Part shown: piece by piece, positions 17,189-25,185 of the stretch
Layout of the letters: each line of letters begins with the position of its first letter
How positions within the stretch are numbered: the stretch's first letter is position 1
DNA from: Desulfonema magnum
GTDB lineage: Bacteria; Desulfobacterota; Desulfobacteria; Desulfobacterales; 4be13
Direction: 5' to 3'
Assembly (NCBI RefSeq): GCF_017377395.1
Contig: NZ_CP061800.1
Coordinates: forward strand, 682,001-746,000
DNA length: 64,000 bases
Notes under the pieces: model-generated
The model's database searches: none
What the model was told of the DNA's origin: nothing
What the model saw: the letters and a program-made list of their open reading frames with translations, nothing else
Position numbers and translations under genes: made by a program

Positions 17189-18166
17189 TCAACGAAAAGT
17201 TTTATCTGACAAGATCCGCAGAACATAGAGGAGTTCCTCAAATCCGATTTTGCCATCCCCGTTCACATCAGCACCTGATGCTGCATACTTGGGATGAGTC
17301 AGATATTCAGTACTCATTCCCGCCAGCACTTTCAGCGCCAGAAGAGCGTCTCCCAGATTCACATAGCCGTCGCCGCTGACATCGCCTTTATAAACCAGTT
17401 TTATATCAATCCGGGTTTTTCCAAATTCTTCAACCGTAACTGTCTCGGAATAGGTTTCGTACAATCCTGATAGGTCAGTAGCGGTCAGTGTGAACGTACC
17501 CGGGCCGTGAGGAATATAATAAGTTCCATCGGAGAGAACGATTGCCTCAGCCACATCTGTCATAATTACAATTGATTCTGTCGCGGGAACTATCGTGCCG
17601 CAAATCAGTCCGTTAAAAGCAGCATGGGGTTTGGTCAGTTGGAGGGAATATTGTGTTCCATCGCCATACTGAGCCAGACATTCCTGAACGATATCAGGAT
17701 CGCACTGTCTGATCCTAGCGTAATAAATACCGTCGGCAGTGCAATTCCATTCAAAGAATTCTTCCTCACCCACATTTCCGATATCTTCTTCCTTACCTTT
17801 ATGATCTGACACCAGAGTTTGTCCGTCACTTTTATAAACGCCGATGATGGGATCGCAGTTTTTACCTGCTTCTCCCGGAGATGGCTCTGCTACAATTTTA
17901 TATGTCTCTCCGCTGCGGGCATAGAACTTCACCCAATCCTCATCGCCGGCATCATAAAAATTATGTGTCTGAAGCGATTCATAGCCTGATTCCTCATCCT
18001 CTGTTTCCTGGGGATTAATCCAGATAACATTTGCATTTTGAAATTCGTTGTCATCTTCATAATCATCATCCGAAGCTCCCACGCCGGATGCGGCGAACAG
18101 AGAAAAAAAAATCAGGAGACTGCAAGAAAAAGAAAAAAATTTTAAAGATGATAAAGCGTTCTTCAT
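17189..18166 (-). CDS. Secreted dockerin-domain protein
   Basis: 325 residues with a signal peptide (KNALSSLKFFSFSC plus hydrophobic core, cleavage near ASGVGA). Residues about 30-170 resemble a bacterial pre-peptidase-type beta domain (NFYDAGDEDWVKFYARSGE). The C-terminal 60 residues are a dockerin type I domain with two calcium loops, DVSGDGYVNLGD and DVNGDGKIGFEE. It may attach to a cohesin-bearing surface protein, none of which is in the window. The start ATG is preceded by AGGAGG. A possible terminator-like repeat follows the stop. Confidence 0.8.
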   Translation of the reverse strand: MKNALSSLKFFSFSCSLLIFFSLFAASGVGASDDDYEDDNEFQNANVIWINPQETEDEESGYESLQTHNFYDAGDEDWVKFYARSGETYKIVAEPSPGEAGKNCDPIIGVYKSDGQTLVSDHKGKEEDIGNVGEEEFFEWNCTADGIYYARIRQCDPDIVQECLAQYGDGTQYSLQLTKPHAAFNGLICGTIVPATESIVIMTDVAEAIVLSDGTYYIPHGPGTFTLTATDLSGLYETYSETVTVEEFGKTRIDIKLVYKGDVSGDGYVNLGDALLALKVLAGMSTEYLTHPKYAASGADVNGDGKIGFEELLYVLRILSDKTFR

Positions 18167-18212
18167 TACGAACCTCCTTTGTTTTTAAAAGTTTAACGCT
18201 ATGTACAACTAT

Positions 18213-18292
18213 ATTAATGCCACAAAGACACGAAGACACAAAGGGGCACAAAGAAAAACTTCGTGAGACTTCGTGCCTTTGTGGCGTAATCA
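18213..18292. repeat. Palindromic repeat, GCCACAAAG type
   Basis: ATTAATGCCACAAAG with ACACGAAG pairs with CTTCGTG, CCTTTGTGGCGTAAT. It lies upstream of the dockerin gene. No coding content. Confidence 0.7.
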
Positions 18293-18489
18293 TTACCGGA
18301 ATAAAAGGCTCTCGGAGTGACGAATCCCTCCGGGACTGAATTTCCCACAGATAATCTTAAAAATAAAAAATCAGCGAAGAATATACGGTATGCTCACGCA
18401 CATCCTGGGACAAGCCCTCTCCCGGCAGCATGGAACTGCCCACGTTATCCCCGAAACGAAACGGCTTTTCAGAGATCGGCACCGGAAAT

Positions 18490-18635
18490 AAGTACCTGAG
18501 CAAAAGTTTTTTATATTTGCCCGGAAAGAAACCCGGCTTTTTTTCCGGAATGATGCGTCTCCGACAAAGGAAAAAGCCGGGTTTCTCCGCCGTTCGCAGA
18601 AAAAAGATATATAAAAAATTTTTGCACAGGTACTT
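18490..18635. mobile_element. MITE, AAGTACC/AAACCCGGC family
   Basis: 146 bp from AAGTACCTGAGCAAAAG to CACAGGTACTT, with the internal GAAACCCGGC...GCCGGGTTTC arms. A clean, complete copy of the family. Confidence 0.8.
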
Positions 18636-18705
18636 ATCTAATCTGAGAATACCTGACCCGGCAATGAATTGCCGGGCTATTCTCGGTCGTCCTTACGGGA
18701 CCGGG

Positions 18706-18905
18706 GTAACTGTGATATACGGCATTTTTCCCTCCTTTTCAAAAACTGACACCTGATCCCAGAACATATCATCTTCCTTTTCCAGCAGAAACATCACCCA
18801 GTCTATGAAGCGGAACCAACTGGCAATTTCCGCCGGAGCCGGAGAGGCGATTCTCTCAAAATCTGATTCCAAACTAAATGATTTTCAGGATATTTTCAAG
18901 AACGT
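18706..18905 (-). pseudogene. Remnant of a third Rpn gene of the 14-17 kb type
   Basis: GTGATATACGGCATTTTTCC and ACATCACCCAGTCTATGAA match the middle of the Rpn genes, and the last part matches their upstream flank (AATGATTTTCAGGATATTTTC). Most of the gene is deleted. A satellite fragment precedes it at 18655-18705. Confidence 0.7.
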
Positions 18906-19040
18906 CAGAAAAAATCCTTTCATCAAGGCTCTGCCGGACACATTTATAAATCAGGGGGAATAATTCAGTCCCGAAGGGACGGCTGAAAACAGCCCGGCAA
19001 TTTATTGCCGGGGTCAGATTTTATTTCGGATAATCAGCAT

Positions 19041-19139
19041 ATGGAAAATGATCCCGAGTCGCTCCCGGGGGATTGGGAAATCCCTCGGAAATGCCCGGGA
19101 TTTGTCAATCCCGGGCGAGCGTTTTGGGACATTTTCCAT
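19041..19139. repeat. Palindromic repeat upstream of the caspase-family gene
   Basis: ATGGAAAATG and CATTTTCCAT form the outer arms; CCCGAG/CTCCCGGG-type GC-rich arms lie inside. No gene is seen between here and 19340 apart from the extended, unlikely reading frame. Confidence 0.65.
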
Positions 19140-19339
19140 CTAATGATAATTCTTTAAAAACGAATTGTTAAACAAAAAAAGCTTTGGTTTCGGCAACGTC
19201 TGATGAAAAATATTTTCAAATGCTTCGGATTCTGCTAAAAAGACAAGATAATCGAATCAGACCCCTGGTCTCAAATCAAATGATCATACCATATTTTTTG
19301 TCACTCGTTATGGAACCCGAACGCATGGGAGAAAAACAA

Positions 19340-21595
19340 ATGAAAATATCCTGTTTATTGAATTTCAAAGTAAAGTCCGTTGTTTTTTGGCTCTGCTTTT
19401 TGTTTTTGCTGTTTTCGAGGTATGAAGCGGCAAAGGCCCTGGGCGAATCAGAAAATTTGTCACCGGCTCCTAAAAAATATGCCCTGCTGATAGGAATTGA
19501 CAAATACGGCGGAGAAGAATTCAAGCCGTTGCAGGGTGCGAAGAATGATGTGGAACTGATGAAGGCAATTCTTACCGGGCATTTTCACTGTAAGTCGGAA
19601 GATATCACGGTTCTTACAGATGAACAGGCAACACACACCGCCATAAAAGCAGCTTTTCAAAAACTCTCCGACACCGTAAAAAAGGGTGATTTTGTTTACA
19701 TTCATTATTCTGGTCACGGGTCATACACTTGTGACCTGAACGGAGATGAATCGCCGAATTGGAGAAAAGATTCCACATGGGTGTCATATAAGGATTTTGC
19801 CATCGTGCAATCTGATCAAAACCCACATTCGGATCGTAGTCTGCCCCCTGCTTCGCCTGGGAAAGATTGTGCTGAAATTCGAGAATTACAGAAAAAAGAA
19901 TCGCTTTCACCATCTCCCCCGGTCTCCCCTGAACTTCTGAACAATTATGATATCCTGGATGATGAAATCCACTCATGGCTGTCATCCCTGGGCCAGAAGA
20001 CAGAGCATGTCATATTTGTGTCAGATTCCTGCCATTCCGGGACAGTGACCAGAGGAGAAGCTGCACTTGCGACACGGGGAGTTCCCATGGATTTCCGGCC
20101 TCATCCCCTGGGTATGGTTCCGGTTCAAAACATTTTCCTTCCGGGTTTGCGTATCACTGCTTGCAGAGATAATGAAAAAGCCAGCGAATACAGGAAGGAA
20201 GATAAAATTCACGGGCTGTTCACCTGGTTCTGGACACAGAGCCTCGAACAAGCCAGACCGGATGAGACCTGGGGAAACCTCTATAAACGTACCTGTGCGA
20301 AAGTCCGGCAATACGCAGGGGGAAGACAACATCCTCAGATTGAAGGAGAACAAAAACGGCTTATTTTCGGTGGCAGCTTTGCTGACCGCACAGCAGCCAT
20401 TCCGATCAGGTATGTGTCCCATGACGGACTGACAGCCAAAATTGATGCCGGGAGTCTGCTGGGTGTCACACGCGGCTCGGTGTATCGAAAGGCTGATATT
20501 CGGACAAAAAATAAGGAATATCCAACAATTGAGATCACCAGAACATATCCCACATGGAGCCAGGGCCGGATAAGGGGGACGTTCAAAGTGGGTGATCTGT
20601 TGCTGCTGGAACATTATCAGCATAAGGCCGACCCCATGAAAATTTTTGTCAGGGCGGACCTGAAAGAGGATCAGTTGCTGGCTGATAAAATAAAAAAAGC
20701 GGTGAGTACGCTTCCTGCATATGAAATAACAGAAAATCAGGGTAAAAGTGATTTTGTCATTCAGATATTGCGGCCTGAAAAGGACAACCATAATCAGTAT
20801 GTTTACAGCAAAGAAAACGACAGCCTGCCCCGATCTTGTGCTGATCAGAATCCTGAGTGCTGGATTCTGACCCCGGATGAGGCACTGTATCAGGAGAAGC
20901 TGAAAATCAGTATGGCGGATGATGACAAAGGGACGAAAGTCCTGTGCGACAACCTTGCAAAGATTGCGAGAGTGAAAAATCTGGTCAGCCTGTCATCCGC
21001 ACCAGGTCAGATAAGTCCTGTTCAACTCAGCATTACCATATGGCGCAAGAGCGAACCAGGTAATCCCGTTGAAAAGGTACAGGAAACAAGCAGCATATGG
21101 CCGGAAAGAATTGAAGCTGGCGGGATATTGTGGCAACAGGAAAGGACGGTTACGGCAAGAGAACCGGAACAATTTGATTTAAAAGCTGACCGGTTGCTCA
21201 CCTTTTCCATTCATAACACATCAGACAAAGCCTTTTTCATATATCTGCTTAATATTACATCAGATGGTGAAATTGTGCCTTTTTATCCGACACCGTATCA
21301 GAACAAAGAATATGCCAAAGTCGAAGCAAACGGAATTCGCAAAGTGGAAGAGGTCACACTCTGGATTGATCAGCCCGGTTATGAATATATCCGCCTGATT
21401 GCCACTCTGGAACCCATTGATATTTATGTTTTGGAGCAAAAAGGATATCGTAAGCGTTCCGAAGAAAGAAAACTGAATCCGCTTGAGGCACTCCTCAGCA
21501 CAAAAGCCGGGCATTCATTACGCGGCAGGAATCTGGGCCCGATTTCCACAGCAGCATGGACTACGGTTCTGGGTGCTTTCAGGGTCACACCGTAA
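19340..21595 (+). CDS. Secreted caspase-family (C14-like) protease with C-terminal DUF4384-like domain
   Basis: From ATG 19340 the protein has 751 residues and a membrane/signal segment at about 12-27. The caspase fold starts at KKYALLIGIDKYG; the catalytic pair is His126 (YSGHGSY) and Cys231 (SDSCHSG). The C-terminal half includes a segment typical of DUF4384 partners (DRLLTFSIHNTSDKAFFIYLLN). This start is preferred because GGGAGAAAAAC precedes it and a signal peptide follows; the frame is open back to a TTG at 19184. It is followed 255 bases later by an M48-TPR peptidase on the same strand. Bacterial members are implicated in stress or self-cleavage; its substrate is unknown. Confidence 0.85.
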   Translation: MKISCLLNFKVKSVVFWLCFLFLLFSRYEAAKALGESENLSPAPKKYALLIGIDKYGGEEFKPLQGAKNDVELMKAILTGHFHCKSEDITVLTDEQATHTAIKAAFQKLSDTVKKGDFVYIHYSGHGSYTCDLNGDESPNWRKDSTWVSYKDFAIVQSDQNPHSDRSLPPASPGKDCAEIRELQKKESLSPSPPVSPELLNNYDILDDEIHSWLSSLGQKTEHVIFVSDSCHSGTVTRGEAALATRGVPMDFRPHPLGMVPVQNIFLPGLRITACRDNEKASEYRKEDKIHGLFTWFWTQSLEQARPDETWGNLYKRTCAKVRQYAGGRQHPQIEGEQKRLIFGGSFADRTAAIPIRYVSHDGLTAKIDAGSLLGVTRGSVYRKADIRTKNKEYPTIEITRTYPTWSQGRIRGTFKVGDLLLLEHYQHKADPMKIFVRADLKEDQLLADKIKKAVSTLPAYEITENQGKSDFVIQILRPEKDNHNQYVYSKENDSLPRSCADQNPECWILTPDEALYQEKLKISMADDDKGTKVLCDNLAKIARVKNLVSLSSAPGQISPVQLSITIWRKSEPGNPVEKVQETSSIWPERIEAGGILWQQERTVTAREPEQFDLKADRLLTFSIHNTSDKAFFIYLLNITSDGEIVPFYPTPYQNKEYAKVEANGIRKVEEVTLWIDQPGYEYIRLIATLEPIDIYVLEQKGYRKRSEERKLNPLEALLSTKAGHSLRGRNLGPISTAAWTTVLGAFRVTP

Positions 21596-21603
21596 CAGGG
21601 ACA

Positions 21604-21770
21604 TCCGGAGTGCCAAACTTACAGTTTGGCAATGCTCCCGGAATCCCGGCCGTACGCAGATAAAAAATTCCGTGTAAAGGTGTGAAGTTTCCCAAACTTG
21701 CAGTTTGGCAATATCTTCGATCTCTGCAAGTCTGAGCATTTCTGCCAAACTGTAAGTTTGGCACTCCGGA
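21604..21770. repeat. GGAGTGCCAAAC-family palindromic element
   Basis: Outer arms CCGGAGTGCCAAACTTACAG and CTGTAAGTTTGGCACTCCGG are near perfect inverses, with additional CCAAACTTGCAGTTTGGC inside. It separates the caspase-family gene from the M48-TPR gene. Confidence 0.8.
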
Positions 21771-21850
21771 TAATCTTCCTTTCAAAATTTATATCAGCAG
21801 ACCGTGTGAACGCGGAACTTCAAACCTTTTCGAGCTTACCGGGTACAGAC

Positions 21851-23671
21851 ATGAAAACAGTATTCATATTTCTGATTACAGGTATTTTCCTTGCTTCATT
21901 CCCTGAAACCTCTCCTGTCTTCTCACAAGAGCAATACAGAGATTACTGGGTGAGGAACTACGATATCCTGACTGCCAAAGATCATCCTCGGGTTTCAAGA
22001 ACCCGGGCGATCTTTAACCGGGTACTGGCCGCAGCAGACAAAAGAAGCAACAGATATCCCAAGTTGCTGATCATCAATGAGACCGGGTATCCCTGGGCAA
22101 TATCTTTACAAGACGGCACGGTGATTCTGACTCAGAAGGCGATGGAGAACTGTTACATAAATGCGGACAGAGAAACCGGCGATGCCCGGCTGGCCTTTAT
22201 TTTCGGACATGAGATGGCACATCTGGCCAAAGACGATTTCTGGCATGTTTCCGCGTTTAAGGCGTTGCAGGATTTCGGAACCGGCCGGAAAGCAGACCAG
22301 GAAAATCGCAGTCTTCTTCTTAAAACCGAGGATATTGAAAATACTTCCCGTGCCAGGGAAATAGCAAGAAAAAAAGAACTTCAGGCAGATGCTTATGGAA
22401 TACTCTACACATCCATGGCCGGCTTTGATCCGCTGGCAATAGTTGATGCAAACGGATTGAACTTCTTTCAGGAATGGATAAGCCAACTGACAGAGAAGAC
22501 TGCCCACACCTATCAGATTCACTCCGCTCCTGAACACCAGGTTCACCCCACCCCTGAGCAGCGGGCTGCTTTTTTACTTGTCAATATGAGGGCTGTCGTC
22601 AATGAAATTTATCTGTTTGATCTGGGAGTGCGGTTCTGTCAGATTGGAAGGTATGAGAAAGGGCTGGCTTTGCTTGAGGCATTCAAAGAAAAATATCCCT
22701 GCCGGGAGGTCTGTAACAATCTGGGGCTTATTCATTATGAGATAGCCGTCCGAGCCTTGGCGGCCTGCGATCCGAACAAGGCGTATCAGTTCAAACTGGC
22801 CACTGTTCTGGATACGGACACGAGAGCGGGCAGGCTCGTTGCCGTGAGAGGCAGAGAATGTCCCCGGATGACACAGTTCAAAGCACATATTCAGTATGCC
22901 ATACATGATTTCAAAACCGCATGTGAAAAAGAGAGTTCATATTTGGCGGCCCGTGTCAATATCTCTTCCGCTCTTATCATGGATGGCAACTATTCCGGTG
23001 CCCTGGCCGCACTGGATGATGCATTAAAGATCAGTGCGGATGATCCGGGAGTTCTCTGTAATCGTGCTGTTGCCATGTATCTGCTTGGTAATTCAGTAAA
23101 AACGGACATATTTGAACAGGCTTCTGAAATATTGAAAAGTGTGAGTAACAGCAACAAAGGGTTTTCCGATGCGTTTTACAATCTGGGACGGCTGCTGGCT
23201 GAACAGGACAGAAAAACAGAAGCCAAAGAGATATGGGAGAGATTTATTCAGTTTGAACCCGCGGGGATTTATGCAGATATGGTAAGAGAGTTTCCCGGTA
23301 TGGAAGCACAAGCCCTTGTAACTGGAAAAATCACATCATCTCATTTTGCAGAGTCATCGCCTGTAATACTTGGAGGTTGTGATAAAATAACAGAAAAGCA
23401 GTTGGAGGGGTTTGTCAGGCATCCTTTGGGATTCGGGCTTATTTCCGGTGACTGTTACATAAAAAATTCCACCCGGGTCTTTGTTCTGGACTATGTGGTT
23501 GAACTGGTGGAAACACCGGTCAGACAGAAGATAAGCGTTTCAAGCTTAAAATCAGCATACGGAAGGCCCCGGCGAATCATCAGCAATCCTTCCGGCGTGA
23601 AGACATTTGTATATGAGAATTTTGCAGCAGATGTCGAGAACGGCGTGGTGAATAAGGTCATCCACTTTTGA
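21851..23671 (+). CDS. Exported M48-family metallopeptidase with TPR repeats
   Basis: 606 residues from ATG 21851. A signal peptide (KTVFIFLITGIFLASF) leads to a zinc site HEMAH (His120, Glu121, His124) with the third ligand in KKELQADAYG (Glu176). The C-terminal part carries TPR-like helices (CNNLGLIHYEIAVRA, ARVNISSALIMDGNYSGALA, DAFYNLGRLLAEQ), as in periplasmic BepA-type proteases that act on outer-membrane proteins. Upstream in-frame codons come from a repeat and were excluded. Confidence 0.85.
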   Translation: MKTVFIFLITGIFLASFPETSPVFSQEQYRDYWVRNYDILTAKDHPRVSRTRAIFNRVLAAADKRSNRYPKLLIINETGYPWAISLQDGTVILTQKAMENCYINADRETGDARLAFIFGHEMAHLAKDDFWHVSAFKALQDFGTGRKADQENRSLLLKTEDIENTSRAREIARKKELQADAYGILYTSMAGFDPLAIVDANGLNFFQEWISQLTEKTAHTYQIHSAPEHQVHPTPEQRAAFLLVNMRAVVNEIYLFDLGVRFCQIGRYEKGLALLEAFKEKYPCREVCNNLGLIHYEIAVRALAACDPNKAYQFKLATVLDTDTRAGRLVAVRGRECPRMTQFKAHIQYAIHDFKTACEKESSYLAARVNISSALIMDGNYSGALAALDDALKISADDPGVLCNRAVAMYLLGNSVKTDIFEQASEILKSVSNSNKGFSDAFYNLGRLLAEQDRKTEAKEIWERFIQFEPAGIYADMVREFPGMEAQALVTGKITSSHFAESSPVILGGCDKITEKQLEGFVRHPLGFGLISGDCYIKNSTRVFVLDYVVELVETPVRQKISVSSLKSAYGRPRRIISNPSGVKTFVYENFAADVENGVVNKVIHF

Positions 23672-23698
23672 AACAAGATCGCAAACAAAACTTCTGAT

Positions 23699-23847
23699 AC
23701 TCGATGTTCAAGTTTTTTGATCCGGTTCGAGTAAAAAGCCTGTCATTCCTGCGAAAGCAGGAATCCATTTTGGGCATATACGGCGCTTCCGGGAGCAGCG
23801 GATTCCTGCTTTCGCAGGAATGACAGAAAAAAACTTGAACATCGAGT
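23699..23847. mobile_element. MITE, ACTCGATGTTCAAGTTTTTT family
   Basis: Ends ACTCGATGTTCAAGTTTTTT and AAAAACTTGAACATCGAGT are inverted repeats; the inner arms are GTCATTCCTGCGAAAGCAGG and its inverse. Relatives at 32.68-32.85, 33.64 (half copy) and 58.59-59.11 kb. Confidence 0.85.
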
Positions 23848-23981
23848 GATAAGTGATTAAATTAGCCTCGCAAACAGCATCAGGAAGAGGTGCGGCCGTT
23901 CGTCTCATATTTTCCGGCTGACAATTCAAGGGAGTGCTGAAATCTCATTTCAGCGCTCTCTTGAAAAGTGTGGGCTAAATT

Positions 23982-25145
23982 TTAATCCTTTGACCCGGCA
24001 ACCCATTCCAGGCCCCACCGATATGTTCTGTCACATTCGGAATGCCCCTTATGAAAAGTGACCAGTTTGGTCACTTTTATCTCTGTTCCCTCAAATTCCA
24101 ACAACGTAATCGCACAAAATCCCCTGGAATCTCTCTGTGATCCCATGGGGACTTCGACAACCGGCTGTCCCGGGACTTTCACCGTGACCACACCGTCGGT
24201 GCTGCCCCAGTTCGGCGCGCCTTCGTAAATATAGGTGTAAATCAGCACCCGTTTTAATTCCTGAATGCGGGCCAGATTAATTTTCATGTTTTCGCCCTCA
24301 GCCCATGCGCCTGTCCGGTCATCTCCGAGATGGTTTATGTACGGGGGCTGATCAAACGCGCCAAACGCATTGCCAAGGGGCTGAACAGATCCTTTGACAC
24401 CGTCCCGCATTTCAAACAGACATCCCAGATCAAGATCAATTGCACTGCTGCGGCCGCGGAAAAGCTTTGAAAAGAATCCGCCTGACTGCTGATCGCCTTC
24501 GGGCTGCTGATTCCAGTTGAGATTGATAAGAATTTCCCCGGCTGACACCTTTGGTCTGAGCGCGTAGCTGTCGCCTTTGGATTTCAGGGTGATTTTAGAG
24601 GCCAGTTTCAGTTCGGAAGCCCCCGGAATACGGGACCTGAATTCTTCCAGACGCATCACCTCGCTGTCATTGATAAGTGAGTTGGAGATAAGCCCGCCGG
24701 CAAATTTGCAGATCACGGCAACCGGCCCGGGCTGCTGGGAATCCAGAACCACGGTATGACTTTCGCCCCGGTCAGTCACAACATCAACCCTGGCGTCATA
24801 ATCGGCAAAAACCTTGTCCGTACCTGATGACGCGTCCGTGAAATTGAGCGCGCAGATATACAGTTCCTCGAAATCATCCAGTTTGACAATACGCATGTCT
24901 TCGCTGTTCTCCCCGCCAACAGCCCCCACGCCTTCATCACCCGAAAGCTCGATAAATGGAAATTGATTAAGATCACCAAGGGTTCCGCCCGCGTAGTTAT
25001 CTGAATAAACTCCGCCCGTTCGGCCGTCGCCTGTTTTATAAAAAGCCATCAGATCAAGATCAACGGCAGAACGCCATGTGAGTGAAACTTTCATTTGTTT
25101 AAACGCGCCGATATCTGCTTTTGTTCCCTTCTGCTTCAGTTCCAT
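23982..25145 (-). CDS. Two-domain TerD-like protein (paralogue of 9895-10992)
   Basis: 387 residues; the N-terminal domain (MELKQKG, DLDLMAFYKTGDG, GDEGVGAVGGENSE) closely matches the protein at 9895. The second domain (after about 190) is more diverged, with an inserted Gly/Gln-rich segment and an acidic-poor GDDRTGAWAEGEN motif in place of the usual calcium loop. AGGCGAATG precedes the start. It lies 40 bases downstream of a hybrid histidine kinase on the same strand, so the two may be one unit. Confidence 0.85.
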   Translation of the reverse strand: MELKQKGTKADIGAFKQMKVSLTWRSAVDLDLMAFYKTGDGRTGGVYSDNYAGGTLGDLNQFPFIELSGDEGVGAVGGENSEDMRIVKLDDFEELYICALNFTDASSGTDKVFADYDARVDVVTDRGESHTVVLDSQQPGPVAVICKFAGGLISNSLINDSEVMRLEEFRSRIPGASELKLASKITLKSKGDSYALRPKVSAGEILINLNWNQQPEGDQQSGGFFSKLFRGRSSAIDLDLGCLFEMRDGVKGSVQPLGNAFGAFDQPPYINHLGDDRTGAWAEGENMKINLARIQELKRVLIYTYIYEGAPNWGSTDGVVTVKVPGQPVVEVPMGSQRDSRGFCAITLLEFEGTEIKVTKLVTFHKGHSECDRTYRWGLEWVAGSKD

Positions 25146-25185
25146 TTCATTCGCCTCCTTATAGAAATCATAATTTTTTCACATC

